In this document: positions 36,244-46,408 of the stretch, one piece after another
Position numbering within the stretch: the stretch's first letter is position 1
How the letters are laid out: the number at the start of each line of letters is the position of its first letter
Source: Gordonia amarae NBRC 15530
GTDB taxonomy: Bacteria > Actinomycetota > Actinomycetes > Mycobacteriales > Mycobacteriaceae
DNA length: 64,000 nucleotides
Direction: 5' to 3'
Assembly: GCF_000241345.1 (NCBI RefSeq)
Contig: NZ_BAED01000019.1
Span: 1-64,000, forward strand
Position numbers and translations under genes: made by a program
The notes under the pieces: model-generated
Told to the model about the DNA's origin: nothing
Databases searched by the model: none
Seen by the model: only the letters and a program-made list of their open reading frames with translations

Positions 36244-36657
36244 ATGGAATTACTCTTCCCCCTGCTGCTCGCCCTCATGGCGGGCTTCATGTTCATCAGC
36301 ATCCGCAAACAAAAGAAGCGGATGCAGGAAATGCAGGAAATGCAGAACGATGTGGCGGTGGGTTCGCGGCTGCAGCTGACATCGGGCCTGTTCGGCACCG
36401 TCGTCGACGCCGACAACAGCGACTATATCGACGTGGAGATCGCCACCGGTGTGGTGACCCGCTGGAACCGGCTGGCGATCATGCGAGTGGTGCAGACCGA
36501 GGACGCCGCCGAAACCTACCCGGGCGCCCCCTCGTCGTCGTCCTACCTCGACGATCTCGACGATGATGACGATGACATCATCACCGACGACTACATGGAC
36601 GAGGACGACGCCCCCTCGGACACCGAGAGCAGCAGCAAGCCCGACCTGGAGAAGTGA
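36244..36657 (+). CDS. yajC: Preprotein translocase subunit YajC
   Basis: A 137-residue membrane protein with one N-terminal helix (LLFPLLLALMAGFMFISI), then a basic patch RKQKKRMQEMQEMQ and the conserved VAVGSRLQLTSGLFGTVVDAD...VDVEIATGVVTRWNRLAI-like core. The tail is unusually acidic (DDLDDDDDDIITDDYMDEDDAPSD). YajC works with SecD and SecF in the Sec translocon; secD follows after 133 bp. Confidence 0.9.
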   Translation: MELLFPLLLALMAGFMFISIRKQKKRMQEMQEMQNDVAVGSRLQLTSGLFGTVVDADNSDYIDVEIATGVVTRWNRLAIMRVVQTEDAAETYPGAPSSSSYLDDLDDDDDDIITDDYMDEDDAPSDTESSSKPDLEK

Positions 36658-36790
36658 GCCGTCGTCGCCGACGCGTGACCTTTCCCGCTGAACCACACCT
36701 AGGATGAACCCGCCCACCGGCCGTCACCGGACGGTCGGTCTCGTGCGGTGCGTCTGACGCCGCCCGCGGTCGAAGGAGACCTGAACAGCA

Positions 36791-38425
36791 GTGAGCACAC
36801 CTCGCCGTACGGCCAAGCGGCCGGGACCTCGTAACGAGGTCGCACCGTGGAAGCCGTTGTCCGTCTTTCTTGTTCTCCTCGCCGCCGTGTATGGGCTGGT
36901 GTTCTTCAGCGGCGGCGGCTCGCCGGAACCGAAACTCGGCATCGACCTGCAGGGCGGCACCCGGGTCACGCTCACAGCGCGCACCCCGGACGGCAAGACC
37001 CCGGCGAAGGATCAGCTCGACCAGGCCAAGCAGATCATCGAGAAGCGTGTCAACGGCCTCGGCGTGGCCGGGTCCGAGGTGGTCGTCAACGGCAACAACC
37101 TGGTGATCACGGTCCCCGGCAACGACGGCAAGCAGGCCCGCACTCTGGGCCAGACCGCGCGTCTGTATGTCCGGCCGGTGGCGACGGCGCAGGCTCCGGT
37201 CGTGCAGAAAACGGACAAGAACCCACCCGCCGACAGCAAGTCACCGGCGGCGGGTACCGAGGCCGAGCGCAAGGCCGCACAGGCCGCGATCGATGAGCAG
37301 CGCAAGCTGCGGCAGGCGCCGGCGAACGCCGACAAGAAGCGGATCGCCGAACTGACCGCCTACATGAGCAAGATGGACTGCTCGCCCGGATACAACGATC
37401 CGCTGCGCGGCAACGACCTGCCCGACCAGTACCTGGTGGCCTGCTCGCAGGAGGGCGACGAGGTCTTCCTCCTCGAACCCCAGATCATCGACGGCCGCGA
37501 CATCGACAGCGCGCGGGCCGCGACGGACGACGGTGAGTGGGTCGTGCTGGTCAAGTTCAAGGGCAAGGCCCGCGACTTCTGGCCGAAGTACACCTCCGAA
37601 AATGTTGGCAAGCGTACTGCGGTGACCCTCGACACGCAGGTCGTGTCCGCTCCGTCGATCAACGGAGCGATCGCCGGTGAGACCCGGATCAGCGGCTCGT
37701 TCAACCAGGATTCGGCCAAGGAACTGGCCAACGTCCTCAAATACGGTTCGTTGCCGCTGTCGTTCGAGGCCTCCGATGCCGAGACGGTATCGGCGACTCT
37801 GGGCAAGGAGTCGCTGCGGGCGGGTCTGATCGCCGGTGCGGTGGGCCTGATCGCGTGTCTGCTGTACGCACTGGCGTACTACCGGATGCTCGGTGTGCTC
37901 ACCTTCCTGTCGCTGGTGCTGGCAGGTCTGCAGGTGTACGGCATCATCGTGCTGCTGGGCCGCTGGATCGGGTTCACCCTCGACCTGGCCGGTATCGCCG
38001 GTCTGATCATCGGTATCGGTATGACCGCCGACTCGTTCGTCGTCTACTTCGAACGCATCAAGGACGAGATACGCGAGGGCCGAACGTTCAGATCCGCGGT
38101 CCCGCGTGGCTGGGTCAGCGCGCGGCGCACCATCTGGACCGGCAACATGGTCAGCCTCATCGCCGCCGTCGTCATCTACATCCTGGCCATCGGTGAGGTC
38201 CGCGGCTTCGCGTTCACCCTCGGCCTGACCACGATTCTCGACGTGGTCGTGGTGTTCCTGGTGACCCATCCGCTGGTGGTGCTCGCCACCCGGTCACCGT
38301 TCCTGTCGCAGCCGAGCGTCAACGGCCTCGGCGCGGTCAGTGAGGTCGCCGCGCAGCGCAAGGCCGCGGCACGGGCACAAGCAGCGAGCAAGGCGGCCGA
38401 GGCCGGGGAAGGAGCGGTCCGGTGA
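36791..38425 (+). CDS. secD: Protein translocase subunit SecD
   Basis: A 544-residue RND-like membrane protein that uses the proton gradient to help pull secreted proteins through SecYEG. It has a first membrane helix (FLVLLAAVYGLVFFSGG), then LGIDLQGGTRVTLTA, the large periplasmic P1 region with a low-complexity insert (DKNPPADSKSPAAGTEAERKAA), and a five-helix domain (LIAGAVGLIACLLYALAYYR ... LDLAGIAGLIIGIGMTADSFVVYFERIKDEIREGR). The GTG start has AAGGAGA upstream. The stop overlaps secF by 4 bp (38422-38425). Confidence 0.96.
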   Translation: MSTPRRTAKRPGPRNEVAPWKPLSVFLVLLAAVYGLVFFSGGGSPEPKLGIDLQGGTRVTLTARTPDGKTPAKDQLDQAKQIIEKRVNGLGVAGSEVVVNGNNLVITVPGNDGKQARTLGQTARLYVRPVATAQAPVVQKTDKNPPADSKSPAAGTEAERKAAQAAIDEQRKLRQAPANADKKRIAELTAYMSKMDCSPGYNDPLRGNDLPDQYLVACSQEGDEVFLLEPQIIDGRDIDSARAATDDGEWVVLVKFKGKARDFWPKYTSENVGKRTAVTLDTQVVSAPSINGAIAGETRISGSFNQDSAKELANVLKYGSLPLSFEASDAETVSATLGKESLRAGLIAGAVGLIACLLYALAYYRMLGVLTFLSLVLAGLQVYGIIVLLGRWIGFTLDLAGIAGLIIGIGMTADSFVVYFERIKDEIREGRTFRSAVPRGWVSARRTIWTGNMVSLIAAVVIYILAIGEVRGFAFTLGLTTILDVVVVFLVTHPLVVLATRSPFLSQPSVNGLGAVSEVAAQRKAAARAQAASKAAEAGEGAVR

Positions 38426-39639
38426 CCACCCCCAACAACATCAGCGACAGCACAGATGCGCGGGTACCCGACGAGGGAGCGGCCGGCGCCGCGGAGGCGG
38501 ACTTCGTCGCCGACGAAGGCAGGTCGTTCCTGTCGCGGCTGTACACCGGTACCGGCGCCTTCGACATCATCAGCAAACGCCGTACCTGGTACATCGTCAC
38601 GCTGATCATGATCGCCGTGTGCGGCCTGTCGATCGTCGTGCGCGGATTCACCTTCGGTATCGACTTCGAGGGCGGCACCCAGATCGCGTTGCCGGCCTCT
38701 TCGCAGGTCACCCGCGACGCCGTCGAAACCGTCTACTCGGACACCTTCGGCAAGGAACCCGACGCGGTGCAGTCCGCCGGTAAGGGGTCCAGCGCCACCA
38801 TCCAGTTGCGGTCCGAGCACCTCGACCAGGACGAGACCGTCAAGATCACCACGGCACTGGCCGAGCGTTTCAGCGGTTCGATCACCGCCGCCGACGTGTC
38901 CTCGTCGGACGTCAGCTCCACCTGGGGCGGTGAGATCACCAAGAAGATGGCGATCGCGCTGGTCGTGTTCCTGGTGATCGTGTTCGTCTACATCGCGGTC
39001 CGTTTCGACCGCGAGATGTCGATCGCGGCGATGGCCTCGCTGTTCCTGGACATGGTGTTCACCGCCGGTATCTATTCGATCGTCGGCTGGGAAGTCACCC
39101 CGGCCACGGTGATCGGTCTGCTCACCATCCTCGGCTTCTCCATCTACGACACGGTGGTGGTGTTCGACAAGGTCGCCGAGAACACCCGCGGCTTCCTTCG
39201 GACCACCCGCCGCACCTACGCCGAACAGGCGAACCTGGCCGTCAACCAGACACTGATGCGCTCGATCAACACCACCGTCATCTCGGTGCTGCCGATCATC
39301 GCCCTGATGGTGATCGCGGTGTGGATGCTGGGCGTGGGCACCCTCAAGGATCTGGCGCTCATCCAGTTCGTCGGTGTTCTGGTGGGCACCTATTCCTCGA
39401 TCTTCCTGGCCGCGCCCCTGTTGGTGACGCTCAAGGAGATGCGCGGTGACGTGAAGGCACACAACCGCAAGGTGCTGGGCCGCCGCGCCCGCATCGAGGC
39501 AGGCGAACCCGAGACCGGCTCTCGCCGGGCGAGCGCGGGACGGGTGGGCACGGAACGGGTGGGCCGCCGGTCGGTGTCTCCCGAACGCGACACGGCCGTG
39601 CCGAGTGGGAAACGCAGGAGCCGGGGCCAGAGCCGATAA
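38422..39639 (+). CDS. secF: Protein translocase subunit SecF
   Basis: A 405-residue partner of SecD. The GTG overlaps the secD stop. After a 45-residue acidic N-terminus it has helix TWYIVTLIMIAVCGLSIVVRG, the signature FGIDFEGGTQIALP, and a five-helix C-terminal block including VTPATVIGLLTILGFSIYDTVVVFDKVAENTR and RSINTTVISVLPIIALMVIAV. The C-terminal 60 residues are basic and unstructured, longer than in E. coli but usual for actinobacteria. Confidence 0.96.
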   Translation: MTTPNNISDSTDARVPDEGAAGAAEADFVADEGRSFLSRLYTGTGAFDIISKRRTWYIVTLIMIAVCGLSIVVRGFTFGIDFEGGTQIALPASSQVTRDAVETVYSDTFGKEPDAVQSAGKGSSATIQLRSEHLDQDETVKITTALAERFSGSITAADVSSSDVSSTWGGEITKKMAIALVVFLVIVFVYIAVRFDREMSIAAMASLFLDMVFTAGIYSIVGWEVTPATVIGLLTILGFSIYDTVVVFDKVAENTRGFLRTTRRTYAEQANLAVNQTLMRSINTTVISVLPIIALMVIAVWMLGVGTLKDLALIQFVGVLVGTYSSIFLAAPLLVTLKEMRGDVKAHNRKVLGRRARIEAGEPETGSRRASAGRVGTERVGRRSVSPERDTAVPSGKRRSRGQSR

Positions 39640-39642
39640 CGT
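39637..39642 (+). promoter_or_regulatory. -10 box (TAACGT) overlapping the secF stop
   Basis: TAACGT includes the TAA stop of secF and lies 7 nt before the ATG of the lipoprotein gene at 39650, giving a leaderless-type promoter embedded in the operon. Confidence 0.45.
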
Positions 39643-39649
39643 CGCCGCT

Positions 39650-41374
39650 ATGACAGCAAGACCCCGACGCATCGTCGTGCGTCTGCTCGCCCTGGTGGTG
39701 GTCACCGTCACCGGCGCCGGACTGGTGACAGCCTGCTCCAAGGACGACCGCCCACCCACCATCGACTACATCGTCGACGCGGGCCTGACCACCTACAACG
39801 CCAACACCGTCAGTGGCAACGCCGACGGTGCGCTGATGGCACTGACCCGGGTGCTGCCCGGGTTCAGCCTGCTCGGAGACCAGGGCCAGGTGATGCCCGA
39901 TCGGGACGTGGGCACGGTCACCGCCATCTCGCAGGCACCACTCACGCTGCGGTACACGTTCACCCCGGAGGCGGTGTTCTCCGACGGCACGCCGCTGGAC
40001 TGTGACGATCTGCTGCTCGCGTGGGCCGCGATGAGCGGACGCTTCCCGGGTTTCACCCCAGCGACCACCGCCGGCTACCGCGACATCCGGCGCGTCGACT
40101 GCCGGGCCGGCGCCAAGACCGCGACCGTCGTGTTCGCCGCGGGCCGCGTCTACCGGGACTGGCTGTCGTTGTTCGGTGCGGGCACGCTGCTGCCGGCGCA
40201 CGTGGTGGCACGCAAGGCCGGGGTCGGCGACATCGTGGCCGCAATCCGGGGTAACGACCCCGCGACGATCCGCAAACTCGCCAAGGTGTGGAACACCGGT
40301 TTCACCTTCGGCGACGGTGAGCTCGATCCGGCCGACTTCCCGTCGTCGGGGCCGTTCGCCATCTCGGCGGCCGACCCGGACGAAGGTCTGGTCCTGGTGC
40401 CCAACGACAAGTGGTGGGCGGATGCGCCGGCGACCACCCGTATCGCGATCCGCAGGGCACGCCACGACCTGGCGGCGCTCACCTCCGGCGACTTCGACGT
40501 CGCCGATGTCGCGGCTGGCATCGTCGACGGCGAGATCTCCGATCCCGCCGCGAGTAAGGCCCCGGCCGCCGGCGCACCGACCGCGGGGGCGGCGTTGTCC
40601 ATCGACGAACTGGTGCTGTCACAACGCGGCGTGTTCTCCGATGTGCGGGTCCGTCAGGCGTTCGCATTGTGTGTGCCCCGCCCCGACATCGCCACCCGCT
40701 TCGGTGCGGGTTCGCCAGTGTGGAGCCTGCGCACCCAGGTGCCCGGCGACGCGTTCGCCACCCAGCTCAACGGGCAGGTGGGCCGCCGGTACGCGCGACC
40801 GGACATCATCCGGGCCCGGGAACTGCTCGACGAGGCCGTAGCGTCGGGGGTTCAGGGCATCGGTTCCGGCGCCGGCACCCGGGCGACGGTCCGGATCGGC
40901 TACCGCACCCCGCATGCCCGCGACAAGGCACTGGTCGAGTTGATCGCCTCATCCTGCCGGAAGGCCGGAATCGAGGTCACCGATGCCGGTTCCGACGACC
41001 TCGCGCCCACCTCTCTGGGCAAGAGGACCGACGCGTTGCTGATCAGCAGCGGTGCCGGGTTCGCGGCCTCGGGCGCGGCCAGCCCGATCCGGGACTCGTA
41101 CCGCCTGCGGGCCGGTGATCCGCTCAACCTCGCCGCCGCCGACGATCCCGCGGTGTCGCAGGCCGTCGATCGGCTGAGTGTGGTGACGGGGGCGACCGGA
41201 CAGCTCGAGGCTATCCGCACCATAGAGACCGGGGCCTGGTCGTCGATGCTGTCGATTCCGCTGGTCATCACCCCACGCGTGTACCGCAGCGGTGACCAGG
41301 TCCTGCATGTGGTTCCCGGTCGTGGCCGCAACGGTACGGGCTGGAACATGGACCGCTGGACCCTCACCGAATGA
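39650..41374 (+). CDS. Solute-binding lipoprotein of ABC importer family 5 (Rv2585c-like)
   Basis: A 574-residue protein with a lipoprotein signal (RLLALVVVTVTGAGLVTAC, lipobox LVTAC) and the periplasmic binding protein family 5 fold: LTLRYTFTPEAVFSDGTPLDCDDLLLAWAAMSG, FPSSGPFAIS and VRQAFALCVPRPDIATRFG. Such proteins bind peptides, nickel or other solutes at the membrane surface. No transporter genes are adjacent; M. tuberculosis has the same arrangement (Rv2585c between secF and apt). The ligand is unknown. Confidence 0.85.
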   Translation: MTARPRRIVVRLLALVVVTVTGAGLVTACSKDDRPPTIDYIVDAGLTTYNANTVSGNADGALMALTRVLPGFSLLGDQGQVMPDRDVGTVTAISQAPLTLRYTFTPEAVFSDGTPLDCDDLLLAWAAMSGRFPGFTPATTAGYRDIRRVDCRAGAKTATVVFAAGRVYRDWLSLFGAGTLLPAHVVARKAGVGDIVAAIRGNDPATIRKLAKVWNTGFTFGDGELDPADFPSSGPFAISAADPDEGLVLVPNDKWWADAPATTRIAIRRARHDLAALTSGDFDVADVAAGIVDGEISDPAASKAPAAGAPTAGAALSIDELVLSQRGVFSDVRVRQAFALCVPRPDIATRFGAGSPVWSLRTQVPGDAFATQLNGQVGRRYARPDIIRARELLDEAVASGVQGIGSGAGTRATVRIGYRTPHARDKALVELIASSCRKAGIEVTDAGSDDLAPTSLGKRTDALLISSGAGFAASGAASPIRDSYRLRAGDPLNLAAADDPAVSQAVDRLSVVTGATGQLEAIRTIETGAWSSMLSIPLVITPRVYRSGDQVLHVVPGRGRNGTGWNMDRWTLTE

Positions 41375-41412
41375 GCCGCTCCGGCGGGTGCACCCACGCC
41401 CGCCGGGCTTGC

Positions 41413-41418
41413 TACAGT
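41413..41418 (+). promoter_or_regulatory. -10 box (TACAGT) for apt, leaderless layout
   Basis: TACAGT is followed by 6 nt and then the GTG at 41425, where the recognisable protein begins. Confidence 0.55.
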
Positions 41419-41424
41419 TCGCCC

Positions 41425-42012
41425 GTGACCCCCTCGGATGATCGGCCCGCCGCCAACACATCACACGACACTCTCGCCGAGGCCCGCGCGGCCATCGCCC
41501 GTCACACCCGCCTTGTCGCGGACTTTCCCAGTCCTGGAGTTCAGTTCAAGGATCTGACGCCCGTTCTCGCCGAATCCGGTGGCTTCGCCTCGATCATCAC
41601 CGCCCTGGCTCACGGCTGCCCCGAGGTCGACCTGGTCGGCGGCATCGACGCCCGCGGCTTCCTGCTCGGTGGCGCCGTCGCCCGCGAACTGGGGGTCGGG
41701 GTGCTGGCGGTGCGCAAGAAGGGCAAACTGCCGCCGCCCGTCCACACCGTCACCTACGACCTCGAGTACGGCAGTGCGGCGCTGGAGATCCCCGCAGAGG
41801 GTCTCGACCTCACCGGCCGCCGGGTGCTGCTCGTCGACGACGTCCTGGCCACCGGCGGCACCGCCGTCGCCGCGGCCACCCTGATGCGTGAGGCCGGTGC
41901 GCATGTCGTGCGGGTTTCGGTGATCATGGAGCTGACAGCCCTGGCCGGGCGGGCCACGATCACCCGCGGAATCGGCTCCGACGTCGAGGTGCACGCACTG
42001 GTCGCGGACTAG
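41425..42012 (+). CDS. apt: Adenine phosphoribosyltransferase
   Basis: A 195-residue purine salvage enzyme making AMP from adenine and PRPP. Signatures are FPSPGVQFKDLTPVLAE, GGIDARGFLLGGAVARELGVG, VRKKGKLPPPVHTVTYDLEYGSAALEIP and the PRPP loop RRVLLVDDVLATGGTAVAA. The GTG at 41425 follows a promoter directly; the 18 codons upstream (from 41371, overlapping the lipoprotein stop) have no family similarity. It precedes rel, as in mycobacteria. Confidence 0.94.
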   Translation: MTPSDDRPAANTSHDTLAEARAAIARHTRLVADFPSPGVQFKDLTPVLAESGGFASIITALAHGCPEVDLVGGIDARGFLLGGAVARELGVGVLAVRKKGKLPPPVHTVTYDLEYGSAALEIPAEGLDLTGRRVLLVDDVLATGGTAVAAATLMREAGAHVVRVSVIMELTALAGRATITRGIGSDVEVHALVAD

Positions 42013-42108
42013 ACTTTGACGATGTGTCCGGTACGGCCGGGGTGCGGCCGGTAACGGTGCGGACCCCGCCGGCCGAACAGTGACCTACAGGCTTGGTGAG
42101 AGGACACG

Positions 42109-44487
42109 ATGGCAGACGACACCGATACCGTGGCGGCCGGCGCAGCGGATCCTCGCCCAGCCGATCCCCGCACCGTGGATTCCGTCGCCCTGCCGGAGGC
42201 ACCGGCGCGGGGCGAACCGGTTCCGTCCTCGGCCTCCCGCAGGGTCCGGGCCCGGCTGGCGCGGAGGATGACCGCCACCCGCAGCCAGGTGCGCCCGGTC
42301 CTCGAACCGCTGGTCACGCTGCACCGCGACATCTACCCCAAGGCCGACATCGCGAAGCTGCAGCGGGCCTACGATGTGGCCGACGAACGGCACGCCGGTC
42401 AGACCCGCAAATCGGGTGACCCGTACATCACCCACCCGCTCGCGGTCGCCACCATCCTCGCCGACCTCGGCATGGACACGACCACCTTGATCGCGGCCCT
42501 GCTGCACGACACCGTCGAGGACACCGGCTATTCGCTGGAACAGCTCGAAGCCGAGTTCGGTGCCGAGGTCGCGCATCTGGTCGACGGGGTCACCAAACTC
42601 GACAAGGTGGCCCTCGGCAGCGCCGCCGAGGCCGAGACCATCCGCAAGATGATCATCGCGATGGCCCGCGATCCGCGGGTGCTGGTGATCAAGGTCGCCG
42701 ACCGGCTGCACAACATGCGCACCATGCGCTTCCTGCCGCCGGAGAAGCAGGCCCGCAAGGCGCGCGAAACCCTGGAAGTGATCGCGCCGCTGGCCCATCG
42801 GCTCGGTATGGCCACGGTCAAGTGGGAGCTGGAAGACCTCTCGTTCGCGATCCTGCACCCCAAGAAGTACGAGGAGATCGTGCGGCTGGTGGCCGACCGG
42901 GCACCCTCACGCGACACCTATCTGGCGCGGGTGCGGGCCGACATCACCAACGCCCTCGCCGCCACCCGGATCACCGCCGTCGTCGAGGGCCGGCCCAAGC
43001 ACTACTGGTCGATCTACCAGAAGATGATCGTCAAGGGCCGCGACTTCGACGACATCCACGACCTGGTGGGGGTGCGGATCCTGTGCGATGAGGTCCGTGA
43101 CTGCTACGCCGCCGTCGGTGTGGTGCATTCGCTGTGGCAGCCGATGGCCGGACGATTCAAGGACTACATTGCGCAGCCGCGGTACGGGGTGTACCAGTCG
43201 CTGCACACCACGGTGATCGGGCCCGAGGGCAAACCCCTGGAAGTGCAGATCCGCACGCACGAGATGCACCGCACCGCCGAGTTCGGGATCGCTGCCCACT
43301 GGCGGTACAAGGAGAGCGGCTACAAATCCAAGGGCGGCAGCCGCAAGTCCGACATCGCCGAGGTCGACGATATGGCGTGGATGCGTCAGCTGCTCGACTG
43401 GCAACGTGAGGCCGCCGACCCGGGGGAGTTCCTGGAGTCGCTGCGGTTCGATCTGGCGGCGCGCGAGATCTTTGTGTTCACCCCCAAGGGTGATGTGATC
43501 ACGCTGCCGGCGGGGTCCACGCCGGTCGACTTCGCGTACGCGGTGCACACCGAGGTGGGGCACCGCTGCATCGGTGCCCGCGTCAACGGCCGGCTGGTCG
43601 CGCTCGAACGCACCCTGGAAAACGGGGAAGTCGTGGAGGTGTTCACCTCCAAGGCACCGAACGCCGGGCCGAGCAAGGACTGGCAGAACTTTGTGGTCTC
43701 CCCGCGAGCCAAGGCCAAGATCCGGCAGTGGTTCGCCAAGGAACGCCGCGAGGAGGCCCTGGAGAACGGCAAGGACGCCATCGTCAAGGAGGTCCGCCGC
43801 GGCGGGCTGCCTATCCAGCGGCTGATGAACGCCGAGTCGATGGGCGCCATCGCCAAGGAACTGCGGTACACCGACGTCAGCGCCCTGTACACGGCGGTCG
43901 GCGAGAACCACGTGTCGGCCCGGCACGTGGTCAACCGGCTCGTCGCGATGCTCGGCGGCATCGACGACGCGGTCGACGCGATCGCCGAGAAATCTACACC
44001 GTCGACGCTGCCCACCCGTGGCCGCCGCGGTGGTGACGCGGGCGTCGTCGTCGCCGGGATCGAGGGTGTGGTCGCGAAACTGGCCAAGTGCTGCACCCCG
44101 GTACCAGGTGACGAGATCATGGGATTTGTGACCCGGGGCGGGGCGGTCAGCGTGCACCGCACCGACTGCACCAACGTGTCGTCGCTGCGGGAGCAGCCCG
44201 AACGCATCGTCGAGGTCACCTGGGCGCCGTCGCCGGAATCGGTGTTCCTGGTCGCGATCCAGGTGGAGGCACTCGACCGGCACCGGCTGCTCTCGGATGT
44301 GACCAAGGTACTCGCCGACGAACGGGTCAACATCCTGTCCGCATCGGTCACCACCAGCCGCGACCGGGTGGCGGTCAGCAAGTTCACCTTCGAGATGGGC
44401 GACCCCAAGCACCTCGGTCACGTGCTGAATGTGGTGCGCAACGTCGAGGGCGTCTACGACGTCTACCGCGTCACCTCGGCCGCCTAG
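42109..44487 (+). CDS. rel: Bifunctional (p)ppGpp synthetase/hydrolase
   Basis: A 792-residue Rel/SpoT homologue that makes and degrades the stringent-response alarmone. In order: a 60-residue variable N-terminus; HD hydrolase domain ([31 protein letters not shown]); synthetase domain ([55 protein letters not shown]); TGS ([35 protein letters not shown]); zinc-finger region ([29 protein letters not shown]); and a C-terminal ACT domain. Both activities look intact. GAGAGGAC precedes the ATG. The long inverted repeat after the stop probably ends the transcript. Confidence 0.96.
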   Translation: MADDTDTVAAGAADPRPADPRTVDSVALPEAPARGEPVPSSASRRVRARLARRMTATRSQVRPVLEPLVTLHRDIYPKADIAKLQRAYDVADERHAGQTRKSGDPYITHPLAVATILADLGMDTTTLIAALLHDTVEDTGYSLEQLEAEFGAEVAHLVDGVTKLDKVALGSAAEAETIRKMIIAMARDPRVLVIKVADRLHNMRTMRFLPPEKQARKARETLEVIAPLAHRLGMATVKWELEDLSFAILHPKKYEEIVRLVADRAPSRDTYLARVRADITNALAATRITAVVEGRPKHYWSIYQKMIVKGRDFDDIHDLVGVRILCDEVRDCYAAVGVVHSLWQPMAGRFKDYIAQPRYGVYQSLHTTVIGPEGKPLEVQIRTHEMHRTAEFGIAAHWRYKESGYKSKGGSRKSDIAEVDDMAWMRQLLDWQREAADPGEFLESLRFDLAAREIFVFTPKGDVITLPAGSTPVDFAYAVHTEVGHRCIGARVNGRLVALERTLENGEVVEVFTSKAPNAGPSKDWQNFVVSPRAKAKIRQWFAKERREEALENGKDAIVKEVRRGGLPIQRLMNAESMGAIAKELRYTDVSALYTAVGENHVSARHVVNRLVAMLGGIDDAVDAIAEKSTPSTLPTRGRRGGDAGVVVAGIEGVVAKLAKCCTPVPGDEIMGFVTRGGAVSVHRTDCTNVSSLREQPERIVEVTWAPSPESVFLVAIQVEALDRHRLLSDVTKVLADERVNILSASVTTSRDRVAVSKFTFEMGDPKHLGHVLNVVRNVEGVYDVYRVTSAA

Positions 44488-44506
44488 CCCCGCCGATCAC
44501 CCCGCT

Positions 44507-44605
44507 GGTTGAGGCGTGAGGAGCGCAAGCGACGAGCCTCGAAACCCGGTGAGAGAACATTGTCCCCTCACCGGGTTTCGAGGCTCGCACGCTCGCACCT
44601 CAACC
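44507..44605. repeat. Long imperfect inverted repeat between rel and the PPIase gene
   Basis: The left arm begins GGTTGAGGCGTGAGGAGCG and ends CCTCGAAACCCGGTGAG (44507-44553). The right arm CTCACCGGGTTTCGAGG ... CCTCAACC occupies 44567-44605. The inner 17 bp pair perfectly and the outer part has an 8-nt bulge. The GGTTGAGG...GAGCG...CTCGAAACC wording resembles dispersed intergenic palindromes I know from Gordonia and Rhodococcus. It lies between convergent genes and could end both transcripts. Confidence 0.75.
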
Positions 44606-44632
44606 GGCGACATGTCAACCTGTGTGGTGCCG

Positions 44633-45547
44633 TCAGTTCTTGACAGTGGCGGTCGTGATCTTCACCGTCAGTTTGGGTGCACCGTCTTCTTTGCTGCCCG
44701 AGGCCCCGGGCGTGATGCCGCCCTTGGCCACCTTGTCCAGGACGGCGAGCCCGGCGGGGTTCACGGTGCCCACGACGGCGTAGTCGGAGGGCAGCGTGCT
44801 GTCGCCGGTGACGAGGAAGAACTGACTCGACCCGGAGTTGGCCTGACCGTTGTTGGCGATGGCGATGGTGCCGCGCGGGTAGGTGACCGCCTGCTGGCCC
44901 ATCGCGTTCGGCGCGCCGCTGGGCTTGAGGTCGGTGGGGGCCTCGTCGGGGCTGGTCCAGCCCGGACCGCCCATGCCGGTGCCGCTCGGGTCGCCGCACT
45001 GCAGCACCTTGAGGGTGGCACCCGCCGTCATCCGGTGGCAGGTGGAGTTGTCGAAGTACTTATTGCGGATCAGCTGCTCGATAGCGCCGGTGTTGCAGGG
45101 CGCCGCATCACGCTTGAGCGTCATCGGGATGGCGCCCTGGCTGGTCTCGAACACCACGTCCAGCGTCCCCTTCTTGAGCTGCTTGGCGCCCGGTTTGGGG
45201 GACGACTTCTTCTTGGCCAGGTAGTCCTGGACCTGCTTGTTGTATTCGACGACCTGCTTGCGGTACTCCGCGTGCTGGGCGGCCGGGATCTGCGCGGGCG
45301 GATCGGCGGGCTGGAGCTTCGGGTCTTCCTGCGGGCCCCAGGCGCATGCCGTCCAGCGTTCCTTCTCGTGGTCGTCGGAGATCTTCTTGACCACCAGGCC
45401 GGTGATCGTGCCGGCCACCACCACGACGACGGCCACCGAGACCCCGACGATGGTCATCCGGCGTTTGCGTGCGGCCCGCTGCTCGTTTTCCAGACGCTCT
45501 TCGAGTTTGCGTTTGGCCGCTTGTCGGCGCTCCTCATTGGTCGACAC
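44633..45547 (-). CDS. Membrane-anchored cyclophilin-type peptidyl-prolyl isomerase
   Basis: A 304-residue protein corresponding to Rv2582 (PpiB). It has a charged N-terminus (ERRQAAKRKLEERLENEQRAARKRR), one membrane helix (MTIVGVSVAVVVVVAGTITGLVV), a linker, then a cyclophilin domain from about residue 125 (FETSQGAIPMTLKRDAAPCNTGAIEQLIRNKYFDNSTCHRM ... IAIANNGQANSGSSQFFLVTGD). It would fold proteins outside the membrane. The GTG start at 45547 has GGGAGGG upstream. Opposite strand to rel, as in M. tuberculosis. Confidence 0.9.
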   Translation of the reverse strand: MSTNEERRQAAKRKLEERLENEQRAARKRRMTIVGVSVAVVVVVAGTITGLVVKKISDDHEKERWTACAWGPQEDPKLQPADPPAQIPAAQHAEYRKQVVEYNKQVQDYLAKKKSSPKPGAKQLKKGTLDVVFETSQGAIPMTLKRDAAPCNTGAIEQLIRNKYFDNSTCHRMTAGATLKVLQCGDPSGTGMGGPGWTSPDEAPTDLKPSGAPNAMGQQAVTYPRGTIAIANNGQANSGSSQFFLVTGDSTLPSDYAVVGTVNPAGLAVLDKVAKGGITPGASGSKEDGAPKLTVKITTATVKN

Positions 45548-45673
45548 GCTGGTGAACCCTCCCTGTGGACGTCGGCGCTACTCGACTCGCCAGTTTGCCA
45601 GCAATACCTGAGAGGAAGGCACGCCGGGTCCGGGCGGTGGGCACCCGGCGCGTCCGGCCGGGTGCCGCCCTGC

Positions 45674-45679
45674 GACAAT
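45674..45679 (+). promoter_or_regulatory. -10 box (GACAAT) for the MBL-fold gene and hisS, leaderless layout
   Basis: GACAAT is followed by 6 nt and the ATG at 45686; there is no Shine-Dalgarno sequence. Confidence 0.45.
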
Positions 45680-45685
45680 GAACCG

Positions 45686-46408
45686 ATGCTGATCACCGGA
45701 TTTCCCGCCGGCATGTTCCAGACCAACTGCTACATCCTCGCCCCGCAGCCGGGCGGGCAGGCAGTGATCATCGACCCCGGTCAGGACGCCGCCCCCCAGG
45801 TCAGGGCCCTGCTCGCCGAGCACGACCTCACGCCCGCCGCGGTGTTGCTCACCCACGGGCACCTCGATCACACCTGGAACGCCACCGAACTGTGCGACGA
45901 GTTCGGCATCCCCGCCTACATCCACACCGCCGACCGGCCGATGCTCACCGACCCCGGCATGGGTCTCGGGCGGGCGCTGGGCCCGCTGATCGGCGACACC
46001 GAGTTCACCGAACCACAGCAGGTGATCGAGTTCGCCGACGGCGAGAACGTCGAGATCGCCGGGATGCGGTTCACCGTCGACCTGGCGCCCGGGCACACCC
46101 AGGGCTCGGTGCTGCTGGGCATCGATGTCGAGGTAGCCGAGGACGACTCGGACGGTGCGGCGCCGACCACGGTTCCGGTGTGCTTCTCCGGTGACGTACT
46201 GTTTGCGGGGTCGATCGGCCGGACCGACCTGCCCGGCGGTGACCACGATCAGCTCCTCGAATCGATCGAGAAGAAGCTGCTGCCGCTGCCCGATGAGACA
46301 CAGGTGCTGCCCGGGCACGGACCGCAGACGTCGATCGGCGCCGAACGCGCCACCAACCCGTTCCTCCTCGGGATCGGGACCGACAAGAAGGGACGATTCG
46401 GACTGTGA
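45686..46408 (+). CDS. MBL-fold metallo-hydrolase (glyoxalase II-like)
   Basis: A 240-residue metallo-beta-lactamase-fold protein. Metal ligands are in [10 protein letters not shown], the later His in APGHTQGSV, Asp in [21 protein letters not shown] and His in VLPGHGPQT. The pattern is of the glyoxalase-II-like group (Rv2581c in M. tuberculosis), possibly hydrolysing thioesters such as S-lactoylglutathione or mycothiol analogues; the substrate is not proven. The ATG at 45686 matches the family start. The frame is open far upstream (to 44516), but that extension is antisense to the PPIase gene. The stop overlaps the hisS GTG by 4 bp. Confidence 0.88.
   Translation: MLITGFPAGMFQTNCYILAPQPGGQAVIIDPGQDAAPQVRALLAEHDLTPAAVLLTHGHLDHTWNATELCDEFGIPAYIHTADRPMLTDPGMGLGRALGPLIGDTEFTEPQQVIEFADGENVEIAGMRFTVDLAPGHTQGSVLLGIDVEVAEDDSDGAAPTTVPVCFSGDVLFAGSIGRTDLPGGDHDQLLESIEKKLLPLPDETQVLPGHGPQTSIGAERATNPFLLGIGTDKKGRFGL

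Noticed and set aside
44516-45685. N-terminal extension of the MBL-fold gene back to 44516
   Set aside because: The extension runs antisense through the cyclophilin gene and the inverted repeat. The family start and a promoter are at 45686.
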